Shown: positions 44,642 through 53,632, counted from the first letter of the stretch. The stretch is DNA of 64,000 nucleotides from Flavobacterium chryseum (GCF_004362015.1 NZ_SNWW01000010.1:82552-146551); one strand, 5' to 3'. The notes: a model not told the origin generated them from the letters alone. Translations and numbers: made by a program.

Positions 44642-45724
44642 TTATTTGTCTAAAGTTTTAAGCGGAATTGAGGTATCCGAAATTGTTTTGTCTTTATTGT
44701 CTTTGACCAAAACATGAATTTCACTTAAATTCGGAACGTCCTTAAGCTCTGAAACCAGATTGACAAATCCTTTTATTTCAGCAACTCCTCCTGTAAACTC
44801 ACCTGAAATTACTTTGCTTCCTGCTGTAATGGTGTAGATCAATTTGTTTACGCCCGGTTCGTTATTTTTTCTGTAAATACCCAGAAAATCTTTCTGACTA
44901 ATTTGCAAAGGGAAATATCCAAATACCGGTGCTGGCGGCGGTACATAAGCTCCCGCATATAAAACCTGATCCGGAGTTGTTCCTGCCCAATCGTCTTTTA
45001 CCATCAGGAAAACTAAGTTTTTCATCTCGTAACCATCCGGGGCATTGTAATACTGTTTTGGAACTAAATCCATTTTATAAAAACCGTTTCCTAAATCTTT
45101 TAGCTTTGTTTTTTCTACAATGTCCGGTAACCATGATTGGTATTCTTGTTTAAGATCCCAATCGTTCAATCCGCTATGCATGTGTACGCTTGTCGCGCCT
45201 GCAAAGCCCGGAGCCAGATTAGCATTAAATAAAATACTAACTCCTTTGTCGAGTGTTGGTTTTGTTGGATAAGCTCTGATTAACTCATTTGCCGTATAAA
45301 AAGAAGAAAAATCAGTATAAGGCATATTGGCCACTTCACTTTGTTTTGATCCGGTTTTGTTTTTTAAACGAAACCAAAATCCTGCGCTCGCCGCAATTTC
45401 TGCCGGAGTTTTAGAAAAATAAGCTGTTGGTGTTAAATTAAAACTCCAGACTTTATTGCCTACATAAGTTAGTTTTGCAAAATCAGATGAGTTTTCCCAA
45501 TTGCCCGCATCCGGTTCAGATGGTGACCAAATCCAGATATAAAGATCTTCCGTTTCTGCAAATGTGGTTCCCGAAAGATCAAAATACCAGGTAACCTGTT
45601 CATCGTATTTGTACACGACCGGAAATGATGACATTGCGCCTACAGCTCCCGTGGTTTCTTGCGCCTGGATGAAATTAGGAACCATCAAAAGGGCAAGTAA
45701 AATTGTATATAGAAATTTTTTCAT
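44642..45724 (-). CDS. Secreted PUL protein, probable surface glycan-binding or chaperone-like
   Basis: 360 residues with a signal peptide (LLALLMVPNFIQAQ-ET) but no lipobox Cys. The sequence is beta-rich and aromatic: ETFY-type segments such as VTWYFDLSGTTFAETEDLYIW, WNFNLTPTAYFSKTP and FGYFPLQISQKDFLGIY. It does not match SusE/SusF clearly. Located directly before susC and after a DUF5004-like lipoprotein, it probably binds the glycan or modifies it at the surface; the function is inferred from context only. Confidence 0.6.
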   Translation of the reverse strand: MKKFLYTILLALLMVPNFIQAQETTGAVGAMSSFPVVYKYDEQVTWYFDLSGTTFAETEDLYIWIWSPSEPDAGNWENSSDFAKLTYVGNKVWSFNLTPTAYFSKTPAEIAASAGFWFRLKNKTGSKQSEVANMPYTDFSSFYTANELIRAYPTKPTLDKGVSILFNANLAPGFAGATSVHMHSGLNDWDLKQEYQSWLPDIVEKTKLKDLGNGFYKMDLVPKQYYNAPDGYEMKNLVFLMVKDDWAGTTPDQVLYAGAYVPPPAPVFGYFPLQISQKDFLGIYRKNNEPGVNKLIYTITAGSKVISGEFTGGVAEIKGFVNLVSELKDVPNLSEIHVLVKDNKDKTISDTSIPLKTLDK

Positions 45725-45731
45725 ATTACTT

Positions 45732-46256
45732 TTAATTAATAGCAGTTAATTTGAATACATAAGACGCATAGGCACTTCCGCCGGAAGAATGCACTAATTT
45801 TAATTCCATTTCGTCATTATTTCCAGGAACTGAAGTCAATTTAAGTTCATCTGTTTTCTGCGTCTTTTGTGCATCGCTGTACAAATAAATAGCTACAGGA
45901 CCACTTGCGTTTGTTTGCTGGAAATCTGAACTTAATCTCCAAAAACCTTTAGGAGCAAATAAAGGCGGAACGTCTCCTAAAACTTCATAACTTGTTGGCT
46001 GGTTCTTTTCATCTACGTTGAATTTGATTTTAAAATCTTCGTAGTTAAAGTAAGTACTCAAGTTTTCTTCATGCGGTTCGATGGCATTTGTTATGGCAAA
46101 TTCATCAACCAATTTCAAATTTGTTAATCCCCAATTTCCGTTTACTTTCTCATAAAGGGTAATCGGATCAACGTAGCTTCCGTCTTCGGTATTATCACAG
46201 CCAATGACTGTTAAACACATAAAAACAGCTAACCAATAAATACTTTTACATTTCAT
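45732..46256 (-). CDS. DUF5004-like lipoprotein
   Basis: 174 residues with a lipoprotein signal ending CDNTEDGSY. A lipocalin-like core is suggested by YEKVNGNWGLTNLKLVDE, the KIKFNVDEKNQ strand, FWRLSSDF and DEMELKLVHSSGG; this pattern resembles DUF5004, common in PULs and extracellular lipoproteins. It is the first gene of the susCD operon, 8 bases before the next, and may bind glycan at the surface. Confidence 0.65.
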   Translation of the reverse strand: MKCKSIYWLAVFMCLTVIGCDNTEDGSYVDPITLYEKVNGNWGLTNLKLVDEFAITNAIEPHEENLSTYFNYEDFKIKFNVDEKNQPTSYEVLGDVPPLFAPKGFWRLSSDFQQTNASGPVAIYLYSDAQKTQKTDELKLTSVPGNNDEMELKLVHSSGGSAYASYVFKLTAIN

Positions 46257-46638
46257 AATTTTGTGGTTTGATTGTTAGTTTTTTATTCCCTTAAGAACAG
46301 AACGAAGCTAGACGTTAAATAAATCTTAAAAAAAATATCTGAGAAAAATCAAGATGAAAATGAAGTAAAAATTTATTTAATTAATTGCAAATCAATTATT
46401 TATAATAATTTTATATTTGAAAAAATCAAGGTCTTGTTGAGATGAAAACAGGCTATTATTTAATGGTAAAAATGACAATATCAGAATTAAAGCGTATATT
46501 TTTTTCACTATACATATATATAATTAGTTTTTATTGTATAATTGTAAATTATTAAACTACTTTTAACATTTAGAACTCATTTCCAGACTTTTTTACTTGT
46601 TTTCAAATGCATTTCAATGATGTTGAAAATTTTCCGAA

Positions 46639-46671
46639 GTTGTTAATCAGCAACTTTCAAATTTATTTTTG
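46639..46671 (+). promoter_or_regulatory. Candidate promoter of the SusR-like regulator
   Basis: GTTG (46639-46642), 21 bases, then TATTTTTG (46664-46671) fits TTTG-N19-TAnnTTTG fairly well, 65 bases before the start codon. The divergent PUL promoter must lie in the same 480-base gap (46257-46736), which has no other gene. Confidence 0.45.
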
Positions 46672-46736
46672 AATTAAAACGAATTAACTCACCAAGACCC
46701 AAAAAACGATTTTATACCCTAAACCAAAACAGAACC

Positions 46737-48335
46737 ATGCGAAGAATATTGATTCTATTTTTTTTTATTGCAGGTTTTTCTCTAACTGCGAAAGAGACTA
46801 ATCCTGTTCTTGAAGAATTAGATAAAGTGCTTCTTAAAAAAGAGGTTTACTTAAAAAAGAAGTACCAAAAAATTGAAGCTTTAAAAAAGAATGTCTCAAA
46901 ATTTACTTTAAGCCAGAACAACGAACAACTTTATAATTGTTATATGTCGTTGTTTGAGGAATATAAATCTTTTAAATACGACTCGGCTTACTATTATTTA
47001 GAAGAAGCAAAAGTTAAAGCAATCATTTTAAAAGAACCTCGATTTTTGGCTAAAAGCCGAATTAAAGAAGGTTTCGTATTGCTTTCTTCCGGACTTTTTA
47101 AAGAAGCTATTGACACTTTGAATGTTATTGATGACAACAAACTCGACCAAAAAAATAAATTCGAATATTATTCTATAAAAGCCCGCGCCTATTATGATCT
47201 GGCCGATTATAACCGTGATCAGCGTTTTAATATTCATTATGTACAACAGGGAAATCATTTCCTGAAAAAAGCTTTAGAATTAATTGGAACCAATACCAAT
47301 GAATATTGGGCTGCCGAAAGTCTAAAAAGATTAAAACAACAAGATTGGCGCGGTGCCGAATTTGCGTTTAGCTATTGGATTAATAATTATAATTTACCAC
47401 CTGATTATTACGGCATTGCAACTTCGAGTCTGGGTTATATTTATTCGGAAAGAGGATATACTAAAAAAGCGATTTATTATCTGGCTTTGGCAGCTATTGC
47501 CGATGTTAAAAATGCGACCAAAGAAACGGTTGCATTGCGAAATTTAGCCAACGAACTCTTTAAAATGGGTTATCTGGATAAAGCAAATGAGTACATCAAT
47601 ATTGCGATGGATGATGCTACTTTTTATAATGCCAGACACCGTAAAATTGAAATTTCGTCTATTTTACCGATTATTGAAAAAGCACAATTGAATAACGTAA
47701 AAGATAAAAATGATAAACTCGAAAAAATCATTATTCTGTTAACGATTCTTACGGTGATTATTATTTTGTTTTTGATTATTATTTTCAAACAATTGAAAGA
47801 GAAGAATAAAGCAAGAAGAATTATGGCTTCATCATACCAGCAATTGCAGGAAATGAATGTTAGTTTAAGCGAAGCCAATGCGATTAAAGAAGAATACATT
47901 ACGTATTTTATAAAGGCAACTTCAGCCTTCATTAATAAGATTGATCATATCCAGAAAAGTACACTTCATAAAATTATTACCAAGAAAACTGATGAAGTTA
48001 TCGCGAGTCTGAAGCGCTATAATGTAAAAGAAGAACGCGAGAATTTATTCCACCAGTTTGATGAAATTTTCCTGAAATTGTTTCCCACTTTCGTTACCGA
48101 TTTTAATCATTTATTTCCTAACGACCACAAATGCGTCGTTAAAAAAGGTGAACTTTTAAATACGGAACTTCGCATTTTTGCCTTGTATCGTTTAGGAATT
48201 CAGGACAGCAGTCAAATGGCAGAATTTCTTGAACTTTCTGTAGCTACAATTTATACGTATAAAACCAGAATTAAAAGCAAATCAGACTTTAAAGATACTT
48301 TTGAAGAGAAAATTATGGCGATTAAAACGATTTAA
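46737..48335 (+). CDS. SusR-like PUL regulator (DUF6377, membrane-bound)
   Basis: 532 residues. Signal peptide about 1-18; periplasmic TPR-rich sensor (about 30-315, e.g. YYLEEAKVKAI, IYSERGYTKKAIYYLAL); one membrane helix (KIIILLTILTVIIILFLIII, about 326-347); cytosolic coiled coil and a C-terminal HTH of the LuxR-like kind (DSSQMAEFLELSVATIYTYK). This is the architecture of SusR and DUF6377 proteins, which sense oligosaccharide in the periplasm and switch on the adjacent PUL. Divergent from the PUL genes, supporting that role. Confidence 0.88.
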   Translation: MRRILILFFFIAGFSLTAKETNPVLEELDKVLLKKEVYLKKKYQKIEALKKNVSKFTLSQNNEQLYNCYMSLFEEYKSFKYDSAYYYLEEAKVKAIILKEPRFLAKSRIKEGFVLLSSGLFKEAIDTLNVIDDNKLDQKNKFEYYSIKARAYYDLADYNRDQRFNIHYVQQGNHFLKKALELIGTNTNEYWAAESLKRLKQQDWRGAEFAFSYWINNYNLPPDYYGIATSSLGYIYSERGYTKKAIYYLALAAIADVKNATKETVALRNLANELFKMGYLDKANEYINIAMDDATFYNARHRKIEISSILPIIEKAQLNNVKDKNDKLEKIIILLTILTVIIILFLIIIFKQLKEKNKARRIMASSYQQLQEMNVSLSEANAIKEEYITYFIKATSAFINKIDHIQKSTLHKIITKKTDEVIASLKRYNVKEERENLFHQFDEIFLKLFPTFVTDFNHLFPNDHKCVVKKGELLNTELRIFALYRLGIQDSSQMAEFLELSVATIYTYKTRIKSKSDFKDTFEEKIMAIKTI

Positions 48336-48346
48336 ATTATTGTTTT

Positions 48347-48453
48347 TTTGCCACGAATTTCACGAATTTTCGCTAATTTTTTTTTAAAATCAAAGACAAT
48401 CTAACAAATTATAATAGAAATTAATTCGTGAAAATTAGTGCAATTCGTGGCAA
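48347..48453. repeat. Inverted repeat with TTGCCACGAATTTCACG arms
   Basis: TTTGCCACGAATTTCACGAA starts at 48347; the partner ATTCGTGAAAATTAGTGCAATTCGTGGCAA (quoted only for its ends) ends at 48453. The same arm recurs at 57094-57187. It may terminate both converging genes; it holds no gene. Confidence 0.75.
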
Positions 48454-48459
48454 ACCTTT

Positions 48460-49680
48460 TTACTCTGATTCAAGTTGAAGAACCATATTTTGATATCTTG
48501 TACTCAACGAAAACAATTGCTCAGCAAAAATCATAATCACTAACGGAATAAAGAAAAATGACGTTAAATCTTCTTCATATAAAAAGTAGGTTGTCACGAT
48601 AAAAATTCGTCCGTATTCCAGATAATAAATCCATTTTCGTTGTTCTAGTAATGCACCGCAATTGATAAGTGTTATGAGAATAAAGAACAACACAAAAGCC
48701 TTATCGACAACATTTAAAAATTCAAAATAATAGGTAAAAACTGTTAAAAGCAAAACGCAAATTCCTAATTGAATGTAGAGATAATTCCTGAATCGAAGCC
48801 GTTGATGCGGATTGGTTTTATCCTGCAGAAAACGCTTTTCTAATATTGGCCGAATATCCTGATCCATTTGCGCCGGGCTTCCAAAAACGGCTTGCCATTT
48901 TGCTTTGAAACCTTCAGAACGTTTCCATAATTCATATATTTCAAAATAGTAATGAAAGTGCTGCCACAAGAAACTATAGCTTTTTAACGGATGTGTTAAT
49001 CCGTATTTTGGTTTTTCTTCTTCTTCCTGAAAAGTGCCAAAAATACGATCCCAAAAAGTAAACATATCACCGTAATTTTTATCCAGATATTTTTCGTCAG
49101 AGGCGTGGTGAACACCATGAATGGATGGTGTAACAAAAACATATTCTAACCATTTTATTTTACCAATAAGCTGTGTATGCGTAAAGAATGAGTACGCGCC
49201 GTGAACAATTAACATTGTAATAACCATCGTAGGATGAAAACCGACAAAAGGCAGCACACACCAAAAACCTGTCCTTATTATCGCCTGAAATGTTGTAATT
49301 CTGGCTGCAGCAGTAAAATTAAATTCTTCGCTATGATGGTGCACAATATGCGCCGCCCAGAAAAAATTGACTTCATGCCCTAATCTGTGATACCAATACC
49401 ACACAAAATCTGTTGCGAGAATTAGCGAAAACCAAATAAAAGCATTGCTTGGAATATCAAAAATTCGGTAATTATTATAGATCAGATAATACAACTGATA
49501 AAAACTGGCCGCAATAAATAAGTTGATTAATCTTTCTGCAATACCAATACTAATGTTCGAAACAGAGCTTTCATAATTGAAAATTTCCGGTTTTTTTCTG
49601 CGTTGCGTCAACTTATATTCCAAAAATAAAAACAAGAAAAAAGCGGGCATCGCGAAGGCTAGAAAATTAATATGTTCCAT
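48460..49680 (-). CDS. Sterol desaturase / fatty acid hydroxylase family protein
   Basis: 406 residues with at least six membrane segments. The di-iron His motifs are present: WYHRLGHEVNFFWAAH, HHHSEEFN and HGVHHASDEKYLDKNYG. The last 130 residues add three more membrane segments beyond the PF04116 domain. It should hydroxylate or desaturate a lipid in the inner membrane; substrate unknown. Monocistronic. Confidence 0.9.
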   Translation of the reverse strand: MEHINFLAFAMPAFFLFLFLEYKLTQRRKKPEIFNYESSVSNISIGIAERLINLFIAASFYQLYYLIYNNYRIFDIPSNAFIWFSLILATDFVWYWYHRLGHEVNFFWAAHIVHHHSEEFNFTAAARITTFQAIIRTGFWCVLPFVGFHPTMVITMLIVHGAYSFFTHTQLIGKIKWLEYVFVTPSIHGVHHASDEKYLDKNYGDMFTFWDRIFGTFQEEEEKPKYGLTHPLKSYSFLWQHFHYYFEIYELWKRSEGFKAKWQAVFGSPAQMDQDIRPILEKRFLQDKTNPHQRLRFRNYLYIQLGICVLLLTVFTYYFEFLNVVDKAFVLFFILITLINCGALLEQRKWIYYLEYGRIFIVTTYFLYEEDLTSFFFIPLVIMIFAEQLFSLSTRYQNMVLQLESE

Positions 49681-49831
49681 TTTAAAAATTACTTTTTAGT
49701 TGATAAACAACTTGTATTTAATTCATATTCAATTAACGGGAAAAATATTTTCATCAATTAATACTATTTCCAATTGTGAAAATAATAGCAACCAATGAAA
49801 ATATTTTGTTCTAAAAATTAGAAGTCAACTT

Positions 49832-51118
49832 TTAATTCTGCTTGTATTTTGGTGCTTCTAATACTATTTCTTTTACAGATTGTGTTTCGGCTACTTTTTG
49901 CAAAGCAATAATGTAAGCAGCGATTCGCGGCGTAACATTGTGTTTGGCTGCAATTCTAAAAACAGTTTGAAAACCTTTTTCTAAGATATCTTCTAAACGC
50001 GTATTGATTTGGTGAATCCTCCAGGATTCTAAAAGAGAATTCTGAAGCCATTCAAAATAAGATACCGTAACGCCACCGGCATTTGCCAAAATATCCGGAA
50101 CTACCAAAACATTATTATCATGCAATATTTTATCAGCATCAGAAGAAACAGGTCCGTTTGCTCCTTCTACAATAATTTTGGCTCTAATTTCATTGGCATT
50201 TTTTTGTGTGATAACATCTTCTTTTGCTGCCGGAATCAAAACATCAACATCTAAAAGCAATAAATCTTCGTGTTTAATCGCAACCGAATTCGGATATCCC
50301 TTAATGCTTTTATTGTTCAGATTATAATACAGGATTAACTCTGGAATATTAAGTCCTTCCGGATTATAAAAAGCTTCTGAAACATCACTAACAGCAACGA
50401 TTTTTACTCCTTTTTCAAATAAAAACAAAGCCGAATGCAGACCAACATTTCCAAAACCCTGAATAGCCGCAGTAGATCTTGCAGGCCTTAGTTTTAATTT
50501 TTGAAGTGCCAAAAGTGTAATGATACTAACTCCTCTTCCGGTTGCTTCTACTCTTCCTAAAGAACCTCCTGAATGCAAATGTTTTCCGGTAACCACGGCA
50601 TGAATGGTTTTGCCGTGAACCAATGAAAACTCATCCATTAACCAGCCCATTTCGTCAGGACCGGTTCCCATGTCAGGCGCAGGAACATCTTTTTCAGGTC
50701 CGAAAATATCAGACAAAGCTTTGGTGTACGCTCTTGTAATTTTTTCTAATTCTGTTTTAGAAAGTTTTCTTGGGTCACAAATGATTCCGCCTTTTGCTCC
50801 TCCAAACGGAATTCCCGTTACAGCTGATTTCCAGGTCATCCAGGCAGCAAGTGCTTTTACTTCGTCTAAATTTACGGCGGTGTCGTAACGAATTCCTCCT
50901 TTTGAAGGTCCTAATGCTGTATTGTGAATGACACGATATCCTTCAAAGTTTTGAACTATACCGTTATCAAGTGTTATTGCAAAATTAACAACGATTTGCT
51001 TTTCAGGTCGTTGTAATGTTTGCCTTATCGATTCGTCTAATTTTAAAATATCCGCTGCGATATTAAAACGATCAATCATAGATTGAAACGGATTCTGTTT
51101 AATTATTTCTGCACTCAT
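49832..51118 (-). CDS. gdhA: Glutamate dehydrogenase (Glu/Leu/Phe/Val dehydrogenase family)
   Basis: 428 residues, the length of hexameric NAD or dual-cofactor GDH. The catalytic Lys is in PFGGAKGGIICDPRKLS, PAPDMGTGPDEMGWLMDE holds the conserved Asp, and the nucleotide-binding fold is IQGFGNVGLHSALFLFEKG. It interconverts glutamate and 2-oxoglutarate plus ammonia. Two Cys-rich micro-ORFs and a terminator hairpin lie upstream in the same direction (51183-51438), which may form an attenuator-like leader. Confidence 0.92.
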   Translation of the reverse strand: MSAEIIKQNPFQSMIDRFNIAADILKLDESIRQTLQRPEKQIVVNFAITLDNGIVQNFEGYRVIHNTALGPSKGGIRYDTAVNLDEVKALAAWMTWKSAVTGIPFGGAKGGIICDPRKLSKTELEKITRAYTKALSDIFGPEKDVPAPDMGTGPDEMGWLMDEFSLVHGKTIHAVVTGKHLHSGGSLGRVEATGRGVSIITLLALQKLKLRPARSTAAIQGFGNVGLHSALFLFEKGVKIVAVSDVSEAFYNPEGLNIPELILYYNLNNKSIKGYPNSVAIKHEDLLLLDVDVLIPAAKEDVITQKNANEIRAKIIVEGANGPVSSDADKILHDNNVLVVPDILANAGGVTVSYFEWLQNSLLESWRIHQINTRLEDILEKGFQTVFRIAAKHNVTPRIAAYIIALQKVAETQSVKEIVLEAPKYKQN

Positions 51119-51182
51119 GTTGTATATCTTTTAAATTGGGGTTTATATTTTGAAATCTTTTTAAAGAATTGGATCTTGTACC

Positions 51183-51266
51183 TTAATCATTATAGCTGCA
51201 GCTACAACATGGAATTTTCATGTGACAGCATTGCATCATAATATTGGTATGTCTGTTTGATCTCAT
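51183..51266 (-). CDS. Cys-rich micro-ORF B upstream of gdhA (27 residues)
   Basis: ATG at 51266 and TAA at 51183-51185 (minus strand). The peptide is MRSNRHTNIMMQCCHMKIP then CCSCSYND: five Cys and four Met in 27 residues. It lies 64 bases before the gdhA start, after the terminator hairpin at 51288-51319. There is no recognised family; a leader peptide or metal-binding peptide is possible. Confidence 0.45.
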   Translation of the reverse strand: MRSNRHTNIMMQCCHMKIPCCSCSYND

Positions 51267-51287
51267 TTCAATAATTTTTTATAATTC

Positions 51288-51319
51288 CAAAAAAAGCCTT
51301 TCATTGTGCATGAAAGGCT
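51288..51319 (-). terminator. Intrinsic terminator/attenuator between the two micro-ORFs
   Basis: AGCCTTTCAT (51295-51304) and ATGAAAGGCT (51310-51319) pair perfectly across TGTGC; on the minus strand a run of seven T follows (51289-51295). It lies inside the leader before gdhA, so it could end transcripts started upstream of ORF A or act as an attenuator. Confidence 0.7.
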
Positions 51320-51351
51320 AAAAAAAAAATAACTAACAAGTACTTTCTCTA

Positions 51352-51438
51352 TTAACGCCATTTCATTCCATTGTTTATCATGCAACACATCGTGGAGTTG
51401 CACATAAACGGAATGATATTTTGGCTATAGTTCTTCAT
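51352..51438 (-). CDS. Cys-rich micro-ORF A upstream of gdhA (28 residues)
   Basis: ATG at 51438 and TAA at 51352-51354 (minus strand). The peptide is MKNYSQNIIPFMCNSTMCCM then INNGMKWR: three Cys and five Met in 28 residues. It precedes the terminator hairpin by 33 bases. Same strand, size and composition as micro-ORF B, suggesting a common type of leader peptide. Confidence 0.4.
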   Translation of the reverse strand: MKNYSQNIIPFMCNSTMCCMINNGMKWR

Positions 51439-51559
51439 TGTTACTTGCAAATTTATAAATATATTTATAAATTCTATAGAATTAGTAGAGTTTATTTTAA
51501 AATATTATAAACACAACTTAAAAAACGCTGTAAACTAACCGTTTAAGAAGTGAAATAAC

Positions 51560-52414
51560 TTATTTAAATTGAGAAATAACGATCAAAATGATGGCAATTA
51601 AAGCCAAAAAGATACCTGCATAATTAATTTTTGATAATTTTTCTTTGAAAAAATGTACGCCGACAAGACTTCCTAAAAGAATAACGCCCATGTTCATTCC
51701 GGCAAAAACAGTCGATGGATTTTCAGAAAAGGCTTTATGTGCTTTAAGATAAAATAGAATATTTCCGAAATTAAAAACGCCAACCAAAACTCCAAAAAGA
51801 ATATTAATGTAGTGTAATTTTACTTTTTTAAAAGCAACTTCATAAACGACAACAAGCAGAGAAACAGCCAATGCAATATCAAAAACTATAAATAATGAAG
51901 TTGTATAAGGCAAGGTAGTATAAAGTGCTATTTGCTTAAAAAGGATATCAATTAAACCAAAACCTAATAAAACAACAGCTGGATAAATCCACTTATTTTC
52001 TGTATTTTGAGATTGTTTTTTTAAGATGAATAAAAGTGCTGTAAAACCAATTATCAATCCGATTACTTTATAGGAATTGAACTCTTCTTTAAAAATAAAC
52101 CAGGCAGCCAATATTGGAATAAAAAGTGATAATCGCTGTGCTGCGTCTGTTTTTACGATTCCCATATGTTTTATGGAAGCTATTAAAAAGAGAAAAACTA
52201 CAGGCAATAAAACCCCAATAGCAAGATAAATATTCCAGGGCGCGTTGGTGTGAACTTCTGTTAAATCAGGGCTAAAAACAAAATAGCAAAGCGCTAAAGC
52301 TGTTATATAATTGAATGCTACAATTTGGGTTGGATTACTTTTATACTTTCGGGTGATTTTGAAAATTACTCCAACAATGACGCTACAAAGAATACTTAAA
52401 ACAAGAAACAGCAT
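51560..52414 (-). CDS. EamA/DMT family transporter
   Basis: 284 residues from the ATG at 52414; the frame extends to a TTG at 52435 that is part of the -7 element. Ten membrane segments in two EamA halves (NPTQIVAFNYITALALCYF, IKHMGIVKTDAAQRLSLFIPILAAW, and FAGMNMGVILLGSLVGVHFFKEKL, quoted in part). These carry small metabolites across the inner membrane; substrate unknown. Monocistronic. Confidence 0.85.
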   Translation of the reverse strand: MLFLVLSILCSVIVGVIFKITRKYKSNPTQIVAFNYITALALCYFVFSPDLTEVHTNAPWNIYLAIGVLLPVVFLFLIASIKHMGIVKTDAAQRLSLFIPILAAWFIFKEEFNSYKVIGLIIGFTALLFILKKQSQNTENKWIYPAVVLLGFGLIDILFKQIALYTTLPYTTSLFIVFDIALAVSLLVVVYEVAFKKVKLHYINILFGVLVGVFNFGNILFYLKAHKAFSENPSTVFAGMNMGVILLGSLVGVHFFKEKLSKINYAGIFLALIAIILIVISQFK

Positions 52415-52432
52415 AAGATTAAATTTTGAATA

Positions 52433-52467
52433 CAAAAATAAGCTTTATCTGTTTTATAACTTTCAAA
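52433..52467 (-). promoter_or_regulatory. Candidate promoter of the EamA gene
   Basis: On the minus strand TTTG (52467-52464), 23 bases, then TATTTTTG (52440-52433), an exact TAnnTTTG; the start codon follows within 20 bases, so the leader is very short. Confidence 0.5.
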
Positions 52468-52476
52468 AAAGAAACA

Positions 52477-53091
52477 TTAATCGCTCTTTAGCCAACCCGT
52501 AATACTCATTCGTGTATTTTGTGTAACCAAAACTTCATGAACCAATTCATTGCTTTTAAAGAAAACGGTTTTACCCTGCGTTGGCGAAATTTTTTGATTG
52601 TTATTTTCCTGATGAATCATTAATTCTCCACCGTCAGCTTCTTGCCAATTGCTATTAAGATAACTGATCATCGAATATTTTCTGCTTGGATTATTTTTAA
52701 ACTGATCTAAATGTTTGAGATAAAAATCGCCTTTTTCGTATAACGAATAATGGAATTCATAACCTGTAATTCCGGCGTAACAACTTTCGTTTAAATAAAT
52801 TATGAATGCATCAATTTTATCGAAAAACTCTTTCTCAAAAACATTATTATGTTTTTTATCTAACCAATAAATAGAATCGCTTCGAATGGCGCCATCATAA
52901 GATACTTTTTCAGAATTACCAATTCCGGCTGCCAACAATAAACTTGCTGCATTTAAATGGGTTAAATTTTGTTTTAGATTATTGGCCAGTTCATCACTTA
53001 AAAAATGTTCTGAAATACCTACTTTATTATCAATATAACTTGCAATTAAATCTTCAAAACCATCTTCCATCATTGTTTGGGGAAACTGCAA
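52477..53091 (-). CDS. 2-oxoglutarate/Fe(II)-dependent oxygenase
   Basis: 204 residues. The prolyl-4-hydroxylase-like fold is shown by YSLYEKGDFYLKHLDQF (His and Asp iron ligands), YLNSNWQEADGGELMIH, and KSNELVHEVLVTQNTRMSIT with the distal His and the Arg that binds 2-oxoglutarate. Several Met codons lie in the first eight residues; the true start may be 53070 or 53073. Target protein or metabolite unknown. Confidence 0.88.
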   Translation of the reverse strand: MQFPQTMMEDGFEDLIASYIDNKVGISEHFLSDELANNLKQNLTHLNAASLLLAAGIGNSEKVSYDGAIRSDSIYWLDKKHNNVFEKEFFDKIDAFIIYLNESCYAGITGYEFHYSLYEKGDFYLKHLDQFKNNPSRKYSMISYLNSNWQEADGGELMIHQENNNQKISPTQGKTVFFKSNELVHEVLVTQNTRMSITGWLKSD

Positions 53092-53146
53092 ATACAGCTA
53101 ACACAGCAAGGTAGATGAAATTAAACTGGTAATGGTGTTTTTAGAA

Positions 53147-53187
53147 ATAATAAACCCGACAGGTTTAAAACCTGTCGGGTTTATTAT
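53147..53187. terminator. Long perfect inverted repeat, bidirectional terminator
   Basis: A 20-base arm (53147-53166) with ACCCGACAGGTTT at its inner end is followed, after one base, by its perfect reverse complement (53168-53187). The CCCGACAGGTTT/AAACCTGTCGGG sequence is common between genes in Bacteroidota. It lies 13 bases from the HbpS-like gene end and serves as its terminator on the minus strand. Confidence 0.75.
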
Positions 53188-53200
53188 CTTTATATTGAAA

Positions 53201-53602
53201 TTACTTTAGAACTTCAGCCCCGGCAACGGCGACAGTATGGTCATTTTCAACACTGCTGCCACTCACTCCAATTGCACCAATAATTTCTCCGTTTGAATTT
53301 TTGATTAATACACCACCCGGAAAAGTAATCAAACCTCCATTAGAATGTTCAATATTATAAAGGGGTGCTCCAGGCTGTACAGCATCTACCAAAGCAGCAG
53401 TATCCATAGTAAACCATGCAGCTGTTTTGGCTTTTTTGTGAGATATGTCTATTGAGCCTATCCATGCACCATCCATTCTCGCAAATGCTACCAGATTTGC
53501 TCCGGCATCTACCACACAAATGTCCATTTTTGTATCAATTTCCACAGCCTTATTTTTTGCCGCAGCAATTGCTTTTTCAGCTTGTTCTAATGTAATATTC
53601 AT
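53201..53602 (-). CDS. GlcG/HbpS family heme-binding-like protein
   Basis: 133 residues. EQAEKAIAAAKNKAVEIDTK, DAGANLVAFARMDGAW, SHKKAKTAAWF, and GGVLIKNSNGEIIGAIGVSG are all standard for the GlcG/HbpS family. Some members bind heme or act in corrinoid or diol metabolism; most are uncharacterised. Starts 30 bases before the end of the MoxR gene and may share its transcript. Confidence 0.9.
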   Translation of the reverse strand: MNITLEQAEKAIAAAKNKAVEIDTKMDICVVDAGANLVAFARMDGAWIGSIDISHKKAKTAAWFTMDTAALVDAVQPGAPLYNIEHSNGGLITFPGGVLIKNSNGEIIGAIGVSGSSVENDHTVAVAGAEVLK

Positions 53603-53632
53603 AATATTTTCTTTTAATTGGTTCTATAAAAA

